A DNA stretch of 56,686 bases from Bacillota bacterium (lineage in GTDB: Bacteria > Bacillota > Bacilli > Paenibacillales > NBRC-103111), in assembly GCA_023393235.1 (NCBI GenBank), contig JAEWMH010000134.1, positions 1 through 56,686 of the forward strand, read 5' to 3'. Position numbers and translations under genes: made by a program. This document shows positions 32,551-41,691 of this stretch, piece by piece (position 1 is the stretch's first letter; the number at the start of each line of letters is the position of its first letter). Under the pieces are notes generated by a model. The model was not told where the DNA came from. It worked only from the letters and a program-made list of their open reading frames with translations, and ran no database searches.

Positions 32551-34335
32551 TTATTGGAGAGAGTCCGACCTCAGCTCATCCAGTAGCCTCTTCACCAAAT
32601 CGGCGGCGGCTTGTGCGGTTTCTGCTATGGGCACCTTCGTGCTGAAACGTTTGTCCCGGGTGACCAGCTCGCAGCAGCCCGCTTGCAAATTTCGGGGGCT
32701 GGCGATAACCCGGACGGGAACGCCCAGCAGGTCAGCGTCGGAAAACATCACGCCTGCGCTAACGCTCCGGTCATCATAAAGCACCTCGATGCCCAACTGC
32801 TGCAGCTCCCGGTATAGCCCATCGGCGTTTGCCCGTACAGCCTCATCGTCCGCCCGCACGCAGCACAGGTGTACCTGCCACGGTGCGATGGAAATGGGCC
32901 AGATCGGCCCGTGCTCATCGCGGTGGATTTCGCAAACGGAGGCGGCCAGCCGCCCGATACCGATGCCGTAGCAGCCCATCACAGGTGGTTCGAGCCTGCC
33001 CGCCTGATCAGCAGCCAGCATGCCCATGGCCCGGGTATATTTGTCCCCCAGCTGAAAAATATTGCCCACCTCGATTCCCCTCGAGAGGGTAAGAGCAGGT
33101 TGGCCGCAAGACGGACAAATACCACCCTCCCGGGCTTTCGCCAGCTCATGAAATTCCGCCCCGGCACAATCCCGTTCCATATCCAAGCCGGTGTAGTGGT
33201 GGTCGGGCAGATTTCCGCCGCAGCATAAGCCGGAAGATCCCCTCAAAGACCGGTCGAACAAAACGGTGCAGCCCTGCTCATGCTCAAGCCCCACTGGCCC
33301 GATAAAACCCGCTTGCAGGCCGCAGCCCTCCTCCAATACAGCCGGCTTCACATCGCAGCCCAACAGGTTCGTCAGCTTAGTTTCATTCACCTCCAGGTCG
33401 CCCCGGATAAAAAGAATTACCAGCCGCCCGTCACTCTCTGTCTGGTACACCACCGCCTTACAGGATTCCTCTTCCCGCAGCCCCAAAAAGCCGCATACCT
33501 CTTCGATGCTGTGCATCCCTGGGGTATGGACCAAAGCAAGCTCCCGGCTGCCGGTTTGCGCTTTCCCGGGCGAGGCGGCGCCGGCCGGAGCAGCAGGCTC
33601 CACAACAGGCTTCACAACATGCCCCGCCGCCTCCATATTGGCCTTGTAGCCGCACTCCCGGCAAAGCACCAGGGTGTCCTCGCCTACAGGTGTCGGCAGC
33701 ATAAATTCATGGGACAAGCTTCCGCCCATCATTCCCGTATCCGCTGCGATGGCGATTACCTGGGGCAGCCCGGTCCGAGCGAAGATTCGCTCATAGGCCC
33801 GGTAGCATTGCTGGTAATACTCCTGCAGGTCCTCCAGGGAGGTGTGGAAGGAATACGCATCCTTCATGGTGAATTCCCGTACACGGATCAATCCGCCGCG
33901 GGGGCGGGCTTCGTCCCGGAACTTGGTCTGGATCTGGTAGACCATAAAGGGATAACGCAGATAGCTGCTGCCATATTCCCGCACCAGTTGCACCGCCGCT
34001 TCCTCATGGGTCATGCCCAGCAGATGGGGGCTGCCGTGCCGGTCCCGGAAACGGAGCAGCTCACTGCCGACGCTGGTCGCCCGGCCGGATTCCTCCCACA
34101 GGCTCTCCGGCAACACAACCGGCAGCAGCACCTCCTGGCCGCCGATGATGTCCATCTCCTGCCGGATAATTTCCTCAATCTTGCGAGTGATCCGGCGCAA
34201 AGGGGTGGCCTGGGCATAAATCCCATTGCCTACATATTTCATGTATCCTCCACGCACCATCAGCGCATGGCTGTCGATCACACAATCGGAGGGTTTTTCC
34301 CGGAACCTTTCGCCTACAAGCCTTGCCATTTTCAT
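32551..34335 (-). CDS. proS: Proline--tRNA ligase
   Basis: A 594-residue bacterial-type ProRS that charges tRNA-Pro. Class II motif 2 is seen in FRDEARPRGGLIRVREFTMKD and motif 3 in YGIGIGRLAASV. Between them (about 240-400) sits the YbaK-like INS editing domain, which hydrolyses misacylated Ala-tRNA-Pro. The C-terminal anticodon-binding domain is about 480-590. It is slightly longer than usual, with an Ala/Pro-rich link before the editing domain (PVVEPAAPAGAASPG). AAGGAGG precedes the ATG. Controlled by the T-box leader directly upstream. Cytoplasmic. Confidence 0.96.
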   Translation of the reverse strand: MKMARLVGERFREKPSDCVIDSHALMVRGGYMKYVGNGIYAQATPLRRITRKIEEIIRQEMDIIGGQEVLLPVVLPESLWEESGRATSVGSELLRFRDRHGSPHLLGMTHEEAAVQLVREYGSSYLRYPFMVYQIQTKFRDEARPRGGLIRVREFTMKDAYSFHTSLEDLQEYYQQCYRAYERIFARTGLPQVIAIAADTGMMGGSLSHEFMLPTPVGEDTLVLCRECGYKANMEAAGHVVKPVVEPAAPAGAASPGKAQTGSRELALVHTPGMHSIEEVCGFLGLREEESCKAVVYQTESDGRLVILFIRGDLEVNETKLTNLLGCDVKPAVLEEGCGLQAGFIGPVGLEHEQGCTVLFDRSLRGSSGLCCGGNLPDHHYTGLDMERDCAGAEFHELAKAREGGICPSCGQPALTLSRGIEVGNIFQLGDKYTRAMGMLAADQAGRLEPPVMGCYGIGIGRLAASVCEIHRDEHGPIWPISIAPWQVHLCCVRADDEAVRANADGLYRELQQLGIEVLYDDRSVSAGVMFSDADLLGVPVRVIASPRNLQAGCCELVTRDKRFSTKVPIAETAQAAADLVKRLLDELRSDSLQ

Positions 34336-34374
34336 ACCTGCCGCCTCCTTTTAGGGGATAGAGAATAAGGAAAA

Positions 34375-34669
34375 CAAAAAAAGCCCCAAGCCGAAAAAAC
34401 GGCTTAGGGCGAACAGACAGTCCGCGGTACCACCTAAATTCCACAGAGCATCGCTGCGCTGTGCTTTCCAAGTACGGAGCCAATTGCTTTAGCCCGATAC
34501 CTCTCCCTTATGACGGAGGGAATCCGATAAGCCCTACTACATACGATTCAGGCCACAGCTCCAAGAGGGGTTTCCGCATCCTGTCCGTGAAGATTTCGCA
34601 CCAACCATCTTCTCTCTGGGACATCCAGCATACGTACTGGTTCTTTTCATCGCTTTTGATATTCGATTA
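34375..34669 (-). ncRNA. T-box leader of proS with terminator
   Basis: On the minus strand the T-box core AGGTGGTACCGCGGA (34435-34421) is exact. It is followed by a terminator stem (34410-34383) and seven Ts. Stem I (about 34669-34550) includes the GATGGTTGGTGCGAAATC-type element. A proline triplet (CCC/CCT in GAAACCCCTC, near 34570-34579) is placed to be the specifier. Uncharged tRNA-Pro would stabilise the antiterminator. Confidence 0.92.
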
Positions 34670-34675
34670 CGTGGA

Positions 34676-34704
34676 AGTGTAGCAAACTTCGAATTGTCTG
34701 TCAA
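34676..34704 (-). promoter_or_regulatory. Promoter of the proS T-box transcript
   Basis: On the minus strand TTGACA (34704-34699), 17-base spacer, TACACT (34681-34676). Confidence 0.75.
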
Positions 34705-34828
34705 TTGGAAAATATCCATTATTGGCCAATAGCCGGCGCCAGACACCGCAGGGCAGCAAGCCAGGATAAGCCGCAGGCTCCAGGCCTCGTTATAATAAAG
34801 CTACCGTACGGGAGAAAGGGGAATACAA

Positions 34829-35743
34829 ATGGGTGTTGAGGACTCCGTCCAATTGGCGCTTGAAGCCATCGATGACCGGATCAAGGAGGAAATCACGCCG
34901 TCCGAGCTGGCCGCTCTCGCCAACTATTCCACCTATCATTTTTGCCGGATTTTCACAGCCTTAGTCGGGACGCCGATCATGGGGTATGTAACCCGGCGCA
35001 AGCTGGACTTCGCACTGTATGACCTGTCCTTGGGCAGGAAAGTCATAGACGTGGCCATGGATTACGGGTTTGGCACCCACGCAGGTTTTACCAAGGCCTT
35101 CAAAAAAAGCTTCGGCTGCCCTCCCTCCCTCTACCACTTGCATGTTAAGGCGCAGCCGCCGGGTAAACCGGCTTTAGCAATCATCCAATCGAGAACCGGA
35201 GGAATAAAGCATATGCATGTTGCGATTATTGAAAAAGAGCCCTTTCTGGTGGTGGGTTTCGAATCCCGCCACACCATGCCGCAGGTGAAGCGGGTCAGCG
35301 ATATCCCCGCCTTCTGGGACACCTTGTCCATGGAATACGGCCCCTTGCTGTCACGGCTGCACCATACCTTTACCCAGTCGGAGCACTGTGAATACAGCGT
35401 TTGTTACAATGTGGACGAAAACACAGGGGAGTTCTCCTGGGTGTTGGGGGTAGGGGTGGACAATAACGAAGATAAGGCCAAGATTGAAGCGGATATGTGC
35501 CAAAAGATCATACCGGGCGGGCTGTACGCCGTATTTACCACACCGAAGGTTCCCGAAAAGGAGTATCCTCAGTCAATTCCTGCCGCCTGGAAGGAAATCC
35601 TGACCAACTGGCTGCCCGATTCGGATTATGAATATGATGAATCCCGGTTGGACTTCGAACGGTATGACGAGCGGGACCACGCCTGGCTGCATGAAGGCAC
35701 CTGCCAAATGGAGATTGCCATCCCAATCCGCTTGCGGCAGTAA
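34829..35743 (+). CDS. AraC family regulator with GyrI-like effector-binding domain
   Basis: A 304-residue regulator with DNA-binding domain first. Residues about 8-105 are two AraC helix-turn-helices (LAALANYSTYHFCRIFTALVG; IDVAMDYGFGTHAGFTKAFKKSFG). Residues about 128-303 form a GyrI-like/effector-binding fold (VAIIEKEPFLVVGFESRHTM through AWLHEGTCQMEIAIPI), as in Rob and BmrR-type sensors of small hydrophobic compounds. GAAAGGGG precedes the ATG. A TATAAT at 34791-34796 may be its -10 box, without a good -35. The target genes are unknown. Confidence 0.88.
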   Translation: MGVEDSVQLALEAIDDRIKEEITPSELAALANYSTYHFCRIFTALVGTPIMGYVTRRKLDFALYDLSLGRKVIDVAMDYGFGTHAGFTKAFKKSFGCPPSLYHLHVKAQPPGKPALAIIQSRTGGIKHMHVAIIEKEPFLVVGFESRHTMPQVKRVSDIPAFWDTLSMEYGPLLSRLHHTFTQSEHCEYSVCYNVDENTGEFSWVLGVGVDNNEDKAKIEADMCQKIIPGGLYAVFTTPKVPEKEYPQSIPAAWKEILTNWLPDSDYEYDESRLDFERYDERDHAWLHEGTCQMEIAIPIRLRQ

Positions 35744-35773
35744 CAGGCTGGGGAGTGTGAAGGATCGGCCAAA

Positions 35774-35801
35774 GCCGGGTATAATGAAGTATTATACCGG
35801 C
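35774..35801. promoter_or_regulatory. Inverted repeat over the yjbQ -10 region
   Basis: GCCGGGTATAAT and ATTATACCGGC are inverted around a five-base centre, ending just before the AAAGGA site of yjbQ. The left half contains TATAAT. It could be an operator covering the promoter or, if transcribed, a hairpin near the ribosome binding site. Confidence 0.5.
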
Positions 35802-35815
35802 AAAGGATGATCGCC

Positions 35816-36211
35816 ATGCTCTATGAATACAAGCTGAATACGGATGCGGAGAATCTGATTGAGGTTACGGCGATGGTGCGGGAGGCTGTGGCCAAAAGCG
35901 GGGTCCGGGAGGGAATCTGCCTGGTATACTGCCCCCACACAACCGCGGGGATCACCATCAATGAGAACGCTGACCCGGATGTGGTCACGGATATGCTGTT
36001 GGGATTGGCCAAGGCCTTCCCGGACCGGTCGGAGTTCCGCCATGCGGAAGGCAACTCCTCCGCCCACTTGAAGGCAAGCTGCGTAGGGTCCAGCGCAACC
36101 GTCATCGTCGACGGCGGACAGCTCCTGCTGGGCACCTGGCAGGGGATTTACTTCTGCGAATTCGACGGGCCGCGGAGCCGGAGAGTCTATGTGCAGATTA
36201 ACGGGCAGTAA
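35816..36211 (+). CDS. YjbQ family (UPF0047, secondary thiamine-phosphate synthase) protein
   Basis: A 131-residue member of the YjbQ/UPF0047 family. Signature blocks are PHTTAGITINENADPDV, EGNSSAHLKAS and GTWQGIYFCEFDGPR, with the conserved histidines. Some members have weak thiamine-phosphate synthase activity in vitro; the physiological role is unsettled. The start is ATG 35816, nine bases after AAAGGA, rather than ATG 35807, which abuts it. A hairpin follows at 36233-36276. Confidence 0.88.
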   Translation: MLYEYKLNTDAENLIEVTAMVREAVAKSGVREGICLVYCPHTTAGITINENADPDVVTDMLLGLAKAFPDRSEFRHAEGNSSAHLKASCVGSSATVIVDGGQLLLGTWQGIYFCEFDGPRSRRVYVQINGQ

Positions 36212-36232
36212 AACTAAAAATTAATTCCGGAA

Positions 36233-36276
36233 AAACAGGGGAAGAATAGACATAAAATGTCTTTCTTCCTCTGTTT
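36233..36276 (+). terminator. Hairpin after yjbQ
   Basis: AAACAG-GGAAGA-AGACAT pairs with ATGTCT-TCTTCC-CTGTTT across a short loop, giving a long, slightly bulged stem 22 bases after the stop. The T tract is short, so termination is likely but not certain. Confidence 0.55.
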
Positions 36277-36352
36277 ATGTTCTGCGGAACGATGATTTGT
36301 GGCAAATTACGAACAAGATAAAAAATTAACCCCTGAAATATTCGGATATTTG

Positions 36353-36381
36353 TTGACACTGTTCGACCCACGTTTTAAAAT
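36353..36381 (+). promoter_or_regulatory. Promoter of the riboswitch-purine permease transcript
   Basis: TTGACA (36353-36358), 17-base spacer, TAAAAT (36376-36381). The start site is near 36388, about 25 bases before the aptamer. Confidence 0.78.
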
Positions 36382-36411
36382 AATCTAGGTCAAGGCACAC
36401 TAACAACAAAT

Positions 36412-36487
36412 GTTACTTCGTATAAATCCGGGGATTGGCCCGGAAGTCTCTACAAGATCACCGTAAATGATCTGGCTACGAATGGAA
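36412..36487 (+). ncRNA. Guanine-type purine riboswitch aptamer
   Basis: The conserved purine-aptamer core is present: CGTATAAATCC, GGGGATTGGCCCGG (P2), TCTCTAC in J2/3, the loop ACCGTAAAT of P3, and GGCTACGA closing P1. The discriminating J3/1 base is C, which pairs with guanine and not adenine. With the terminator at 36574-36604 this is an OFF switch for the permease. Confidence 0.93.
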
Positions 36488-36573
36488 ACATCACTGCGGC
36501 AGCGTATGCATACCCGCCAGGGGACCACTCTGGGGCGGTAGGCACACGTATGCCCGGCGTTGCTTTTCCTGAA

Positions 36574-36604
36574 GAGCCGGAGTCAAGGACTCCAGGCTTT
36601 TTTT
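36574..36604 (+). terminator. Riboswitch expression-platform terminator
   Basis: GCCGGAGTC-AAG-GACTCCAGGC with seven Ts, about 90 bases after the aptamer and 44 bases before the permease start. Confidence 0.88.
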
Positions 36605-36647
36605 GTTGTTGCAGCCGTGTATGAGAACAAAGGAGGAAGCAAGCAGA

Positions 36648-38048
36648 ATGGATCGTTTTTTCAAGCTGAAGCAAAGCGGCACCACGGTTAGAACGGAAAT
36701 TATGGCCGGTCTGACCACGTTTATGACCATGGCCTATATTCTGGCGGTCAATCCGGATACCCTGTATGCCTTCGGACGGACCGGCATGGATTGGTACGCT
36801 GTGTTCCTGGCTACTGCCATCGCCGCAGGTATCTTTACCATCGCTATGGGCGTTTTCGTTAATTTTCCGGTGGCGCTGGCTCCGGGCATGGGGCTGAACG
36901 CCTATTTTGCCTCGGTTGTACTGTCCTCCGCCGCAACGGACAAGCCGTTTACCTGGCAGATGGGTCTGACAGCGGTATTTATCTCCGGTATTATCTTTAT
37001 TATCCTGACCGTGACCAAGGTCCGGCAGATGCTGCTCGTTGCGATTCCTGACAGCCTCAAGCATGCCATTACCGTCGGTATCGGCCTGTTCATCACCATT
37101 ATCGGTTTGAAGAACAGCGGCCTGCTGACAGTTGGCGTAGAAACCCTCAACAATGTGGAAAAAGGCAAATATACAGAGCTTCTTTCGTTTGAAACCATCT
37201 TCCATCTGGGCAGCCTGGAAAACCCGACTGTTCAGCTGACCATCATCGGTCTGGTGATCATCGCCATCCTGATGGTGCTGGATGTGCCGGGCGCCATTCT
37301 GTTCGGTATCCTGGGCACCACTGTCATCGCCATGCTGATGGGCGAAGTAAACTTCGACGTGCTGACCGGCGACAAAACCCCTTGGGTTCCGGATCTGGGC
37401 CAGCTGCAGTTTATGGCATTTGACTGGGACGGCATTATCCATACCGGGATTATCTCGGTCGTTGTTACCTTTACCTTCGTTGAATTGTTCGATACCTTCG
37501 GAACCTTGGTGGGCACTGCCAACCGCGCCGGCTTCATGAAGAATCCGGAAGAAGGCAGAAAGCGTGTGGGCAAGGCGATGTTCGTTGACGCTGTTGGCGT
37601 TGGCGGCGGCGCTATGCTGGGTACCTCCACCATTACCGCTTATGTGGAAAGCGCCGCGGGTGTTGCCCAAGGCGGACGCACCGGTCTTACCTCGGTTACA
37701 ACCGGCGTGTGCTTCCTGTTGTCCCTGTTCCTGGCTCCTGTAGTGGCTCTGATTCCTGGCTCCGCTACAGCGGCAGCACTGATCGTAGTGGGTGTACTGA
37801 TGATGCAGTCCGTCAAGGAAATTGACTTCCAAGACATGGTACTGGCGATTCCGTCCTTCCTGACCATTACCTTCATGCCGTTCACCTACAACATCGCCAA
37901 CGGTATCTCCTTCGGTATCTTCTCGTATGTGATCCTGGCCTGCGTATCCAACGTGGCCGGCAAGAAAAAATACAACATCCACTGGCTGATGTGGATTCTG
38001 GCCGTTCTCATCGTGCTCCGTTATGTATTCGTCGGCAGCCAAGGCTAA
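36648..38048 (+). CDS. pbuG: NCS2 family guanine/hypoxanthine permease
   Basis: A 466-residue membrane transporter of the AzgA/PbuG branch of the NCS2 purine permeases, with about 12-14 helices. MAGLTTFMTMAYILAVNP near the N-terminus and DTFGTLVGTANRAGF in the middle are characteristic. The guanine riboswitch upstream supports guanine/hypoxanthine uptake. The start is the ATG at 36648, eleven bases after AAAGGAGG; an upstream in-frame start at 36603 would lie in the terminator. Single-gene unit ending at the terminator 38070-38098. Confidence 0.93.
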   Translation: MDRFFKLKQSGTTVRTEIMAGLTTFMTMAYILAVNPDTLYAFGRTGMDWYAVFLATAIAAGIFTIAMGVFVNFPVALAPGMGLNAYFASVVLSSAATDKPFTWQMGLTAVFISGIIFIILTVTKVRQMLLVAIPDSLKHAITVGIGLFITIIGLKNSGLLTVGVETLNNVEKGKYTELLSFETIFHLGSLENPTVQLTIIGLVIIAILMVLDVPGAILFGILGTTVIAMLMGEVNFDVLTGDKTPWVPDLGQLQFMAFDWDGIIHTGIISVVVTFTFVELFDTFGTLVGTANRAGFMKNPEEGRKRVGKAMFVDAVGVGGGAMLGTSTITAYVESAAGVAQGGRTGLTSVTTGVCFLLSLFLAPVVALIPGSATAAALIVVGVLMMQSVKEIDFQDMVLAIPSFLTITFMPFTYNIANGISFGIFSYVILACVSNVAGKKKYNIHWLMWILAVLIVLRYVFVGSQG

Positions 38049-38069
38049 GCCCATTTCTGCCGCATGAGG

Positions 38070-38098
38070 CGCCTTCCCTTCGGGGGAGGCGTTTTTTT
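38070..38098 (+). terminator. Terminator of the purine permease gene
   Basis: CGCCTTCCC-TTC-GGGGGAGGCG with seven Ts, 21 bases past the stop codon. Confidence 0.88.
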
Positions 38099-38115
38099 CA
38101 TTCCACATGTTGACG

Positions 38116-38144
38116 TTTTCATTCCTGAGGTTTGGTCTTATAAT
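38116..38144 (+). promoter_or_regulatory. Possible promoter of the yesM-like gene
   Basis: TTTTCA (38116-38121), 17-base spacer, TATAAT (38139-38144), 40 bases before the start codon. The -35 is weak. Confidence 0.4.
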
Positions 38145-38183
38145 GAGAGCGACAGAGGGTCAGAAGGAAGTAGGGGGAATCAC

Positions 38184-39920
38184 ATGAGATTGTCCAAGCA
38201 ACCCTGGAGAAAAGCCACGTTGACGCGGCTGATTTTTTCGCTTATCTGCATTATGCTGCCGATGTATATCCTCAGCACCATCATGAACAATTGGAGCATC
38301 CGCACCCTCCAGTCGGAAATCTCCAAGTCCATGACCTCCCAGGTGTCCCAATACCTCACCGATCTGGAGAAGGAATTTCAGAGGATCCAGACGCTGCAGT
38401 ACGACTGCCTGAATGACGAGAACCTGAACCGGCTGGCGGGCATACCTGATTCCCTGGACGATATCGAGAAGATGCAGAACATTCTGCGTCTACAGCAGCG
38501 GCTGAATGCCATCAAGAACAGCAGTTCCTACATCCAAGATGTATACGCTTTCATTCCGGGTGTGGACAAAAACGTCTCGGCCATTACGGTCAATGCTTTT
38601 GATCCCGTGGAATACGACGCCCTGATGAACAGCCCGCTGTCCTTCGAATCCCGGGTGCGGGTGGTGAAAAACAAGCTGTTCCTGAGCGTTGCTTATCCGT
38701 TCAGCCTAAGCGGCAAACGGGAGCCGCTTTTTCTGATCGCTGTGGAGTTGTCTTTGGACAAGCTGGAGGACACGCTGCAATCCATGCGGAATTCCGAGGA
38801 TGAGGGGTTGATCCTCACCAGTCCCCAGTTCACGCTCAGCACGGGCAGGGACGAGGGTTTTAACCGGCAGCTGGTGGAGCTTCTGGGCAAACCCGAGGGC
38901 AAACCCACTGCCCAGACGGTAGACATCAACCGGACCTCTTATCTGGCGGTGACTACCTCCTCGGATTTTTTCGGGGCGGTGCTGAGCAAGTATGTGCCGG
39001 AGGATGCGGTGTTCCAGCCGCTGGCCCAGTTCCGCAGATGGTTTCTCACCCTGGCGGGGATCGCTCTGGTGGTGATTGTGGTTTATTCCCTCTATGTCTA
39101 TAAATACATTCACAAGCCGCTGATCAAGCTGGCCAAGGCCTTCCGCAAAATTGAATACGGCGACTTCAGTGTCATCATCGGACACAGGCAAAACGACGAG
39201 TTCCAGTATATTTACACCCGGTTCAACGCTATGGTGGAGAAGCTGAACTCCCTCATTGACCAGGTGTATAAGCAGCAGATTCTCACCCAGCGGGCGGAGC
39301 TGAAGCAGCTCCAATCCCAGATTAATCCCCATTTTTTGTACAACAGCTTCTTTATGCTGAATACCATGACCCGGGTCGGGGATTACGAGCAGTTGGAGCA
39401 GTTTACGAACCAGCTTGGGGAGTATTACCAGTTCATTACCCGGAGCAGCTCCGACGAGGTGCCGCTGGTCAAGGAGGTTGGCCATGCCAGAGTGTATACA
39501 GATATCCAGGCTATGCGTTTTTCCAACCGGATCAAGGTTAGGTTCGGGGAGCTGCCGCCGCAGACGGAGCATATTATGGTGCCCCGGCTGATCCTTCAGC
39601 CGATTATCGAGAACGCCTTCGAGCACGGGCTGGAGAAAAAACGGGCCAATGGCCTTTTGTGTGTCAGCTTCGAAAAGGATGAGGACCGGCTGCTCCTGAT
39701 TGTGGAGGACAACGGGGGGCAGATGGATGACCTTCAGGCGGCCGCTTTGAACCGGGAGCTGAACAGCAATGACGGGACGGTGGAAACCACGGCGCTGCTC
39801 AATATCCACCAGAGAATCCGCATGAAATTCGGGCCCCGGAGCGGGCTGCACCTGGAGACGGGTGAGCAGCAGGGGCTGCGGGTAATGATGACCATTTATC
39901 CGAAGGATGGGGGAAGCTAA
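38184..39920 (+). CDS. YesM-like sensor histidine kinase
   Basis: A 578-residue membrane sensor. First transmembrane helix about 13-34, extracellular sensor region about 35-285, second helix near 288-312, then HAMP (IHKPLIKLAKAFRKIEYGDF). The His_kinase region has the phosphoacceptor in QSQINPHFLYNSFF, and the ATPase domain has LILQPIIENAFEHGLE and EDNGGQMD. The pairing with the following AraC-type response regulator, by one base between stop and ATG, is typical of carbohydrate-sensing YesM/YesN systems. GGGGGAA precedes the ATG at 38184. The signal is probably an extracellular oligosaccharide or its binding protein, inferred from the adjacent transporter and glycosidases. Confidence 0.92.
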   Translation: MRLSKQPWRKATLTRLIFSLICIMLPMYILSTIMNNWSIRTLQSEISKSMTSQVSQYLTDLEKEFQRIQTLQYDCLNDENLNRLAGIPDSLDDIEKMQNILRLQQRLNAIKNSSSYIQDVYAFIPGVDKNVSAITVNAFDPVEYDALMNSPLSFESRVRVVKNKLFLSVAYPFSLSGKREPLFLIAVELSLDKLEDTLQSMRNSEDEGLILTSPQFTLSTGRDEGFNRQLVELLGKPEGKPTAQTVDINRTSYLAVTTSSDFFGAVLSKYVPEDAVFQPLAQFRRWFLTLAGIALVVIVVYSLYVYKYIHKPLIKLAKAFRKIEYGDFSVIIGHRQNDEFQYIYTRFNAMVEKLNSLIDQVYKQQILTQRAELKQLQSQINPHFLYNSFFMLNTMTRVGDYEQLEQFTNQLGEYYQFITRSSSDEVPLVKEVGHARVYTDIQAMRFSNRIKVRFGELPPQTEHIMVPRLILQPIIENAFEHGLEKKRANGLLCVSFEKDEDRLLLIVEDNGGQMDDLQAAALNRELNSNDGTVETTALLNIHQRIRMKFGPRSGLHLETGEQQGLRVMMTIYPKDGGS

Positions 39921-39921
39921 G

Positions 39922-41592
39922 ATGTACCGGATGCTGATTGTGGATGATGAGGCGATTATTACCGACGGGTTGTATGAAGTATTTGAAAATTTGCAGCATC
40001 TGGAGCTGGACCTGTACAAGGCCTATTCCGGTCCGGAGGCGCTGCAGCTGTGCCAGCGGATGCGCCCTGACATTGTGCTGAGCGATATCCGCATGCCGGA
40101 AATGGACGGCCTGCAGCTCCTGGAGCGTATCCGCGGCATGTGGCCCAAGTGCCGGGTGATTTTTTTGACGGGGCATAACGAGTTCTCCTATATCTATACC
40201 GCCATCCAGTATGACAGTGTGGGTTATCTTCTGAAAACCGAAGGGTATGACCGGATTATTCAGGTGGTGGAGCAAACCCTGGCGGATCTGGACTCCGAGC
40301 TTAAGGCGGAGGCGCTTTTGGAGCAGGCGGAGGTCAGATTGGGGGCGGCTCGGGAGCTTTTGCAGCGGGATTATCTGCATGGCATCGTCAAGGGGCTGCA
40401 CCATAAAGAGGACATCAGCCGGAAGCAGTTCGAGGAGCTGGGCATTCCTCTGGATGCCGACAAACCGGTGCTGATGATGCTGGGGCGGCTGAACAGCCTT
40501 CCCGGGGGACTGTCCTATTCGGAGAAATCCCATCTGCTGTTCAGCATCCGGCTGATTGCCGAGCAGTATCTCTCCGCCCGGGCCAAGCTGGCCCATGTGG
40601 TGGTCGACAACACTGACCTGGTCTGGCTGATACAGGAGCAGGGTGAACCCAATCCGCAGGCGGGGCTGGAGGGCGGCCGGCAGGCGCTGCGGATGTTTGT
40701 GACGGGAAATGTGGAGCTGATCCAGGCGGCCTGCCGGGAATCGGTGGGAGCGCTGATTTCCTTTGCCCTGGACGACAGCCCGGTGCAGCTGGACCAGGTG
40801 GGGGAACGGTTCTCCATGCTTAATATGCTGGTCAATTACCGCATCGGCCAAGGCAGCGGAATGCTGCTTCTGGACAAGCACATCCTGGAGCGGGAGCTGC
40901 AGCGTCCGGCCCAGCATCCGCGGGAGATGAAGCATATGCGCCAATCCCTCTTGGACCGGCTGGCCGACAGCCTGGAGCATGGGCACCGGGATGAATTCGG
41001 ACGTATCCTGTCCGAGCTGACGGAGGGCAAAAACGGAACCGATATGCAGCATATTCCCGGGCAGGAGCTGTATTTTTCCATAGCGCTGATCTATCTGTCT
41101 TATCTGAACCGCTGGAACCTGGTGGAGCGGGCCGCTAATGCGGAGCTGAACCGGTTGATGCAGCCGGGCAGCCACAGCTCCTGGGCCGATGCGGTGCAGT
41201 ATCTGGCCTCGGTAGGGACCATGATGTTCGATCTGCAGCATGTGGAGCAGGAGCGGCGGGCCCAAACCATCATCAGCGCTGTCCAGCGCCATGTCCAGCA
41301 GCATCTGGACAATCCCGACGAGCTTTCCCTGGTCCGTCTGGCAGAGCTGGTATACTTTAATCCGTCCTATCTCTCTCGGCTGTTCAAGCAGGAAACGGGT
41401 CTGAATTTGTCGGATTACATCAATTCCTCCCGCATGAACAAAGCCATGGAGCTGCTGCGCTCCCCCGATATGAAAATCCAGGAGGTAGCGGAGCAGGTAG
41501 GCTACAACTCGTCGGCCAACTTCACCCGCTCCTTCCGCCGATATACCCAAAAGACCCCCCAGGAGTATCGTGCTGAAATAGCAAGTCAATAG
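39922..41592 (+). CDS. YesN-like AraC family response regulator
   Basis: A 556-residue regulator. The receiver domain is about 3-122 with acidic pocket VDDEA and phosphoacceptor Asp55 in LSDIRMPEMDG; the conserved lysine is in YLLKTEGYD. A long central region (about 130-440) follows. The C-terminal AraC DNA-binding domain is about 455-555 (LAELVYFNPSYLSRLFKQETG; IQEVAEQVGYNSSANFTRSFRR). The start is the ATG at 39922 with GGGGGAAG eight bases upstream. It probably activates the transporter genes beginning 100 bases downstream. No clear promoter is seen in 41593-41691. Confidence 0.92.
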   Translation: MYRMLIVDDEAIITDGLYEVFENLQHLELDLYKAYSGPEALQLCQRMRPDIVLSDIRMPEMDGLQLLERIRGMWPKCRVIFLTGHNEFSYIYTAIQYDSVGYLLKTEGYDRIIQVVEQTLADLDSELKAEALLEQAEVRLGAARELLQRDYLHGIVKGLHHKEDISRKQFEELGIPLDADKPVLMMLGRLNSLPGGLSYSEKSHLLFSIRLIAEQYLSARAKLAHVVVDNTDLVWLIQEQGEPNPQAGLEGGRQALRMFVTGNVELIQAACRESVGALISFALDDSPVQLDQVGERFSMLNMLVNYRIGQGSGMLLLDKHILERELQRPAQHPREMKHMRQSLLDRLADSLEHGHRDEFGRILSELTEGKNGTDMQHIPGQELYFSIALIYLSYLNRWNLVERAANAELNRLMQPGSHSSWADAVQYLASVGTMMFDLQHVEQERRAQTIISAVQRHVQQHLDNPDELSLVRLAELVYFNPSYLSRLFKQETGLNLSDYINSSRMNKAMELLRSPDMKIQEVAEQVGYNSSANFTRSFRRYTQKTPQEYRAEIASQ

Positions 41593-41691
41593 CGGAATGG
41601 AATGTAAACAGGTGATTATAGATGTGCGGGCCGGGAGAACGTATGATGAAATTGTCACCACCACACATGAATCGGGGAGGTCAAAACACAA

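Noticed and set aside
36450..38108. 552-codon frame on - opposite the purine permease, histidine- and glutamine-rich
   Set aside because: Composition is that of an antisense shadow, and it would run through the guanine riboswitch and two terminators.
41600..41630. cre site before the xylo-oligosaccharide binding-protein gene
   Set aside because: ATGTAAACAGGTGATTA lacks the central CG of the consensus.
39799..41691. 630-codon frame on - opposite the YesN-like gene
   Set aside because: Shadow of a well-supported response regulator; no domain or start site.
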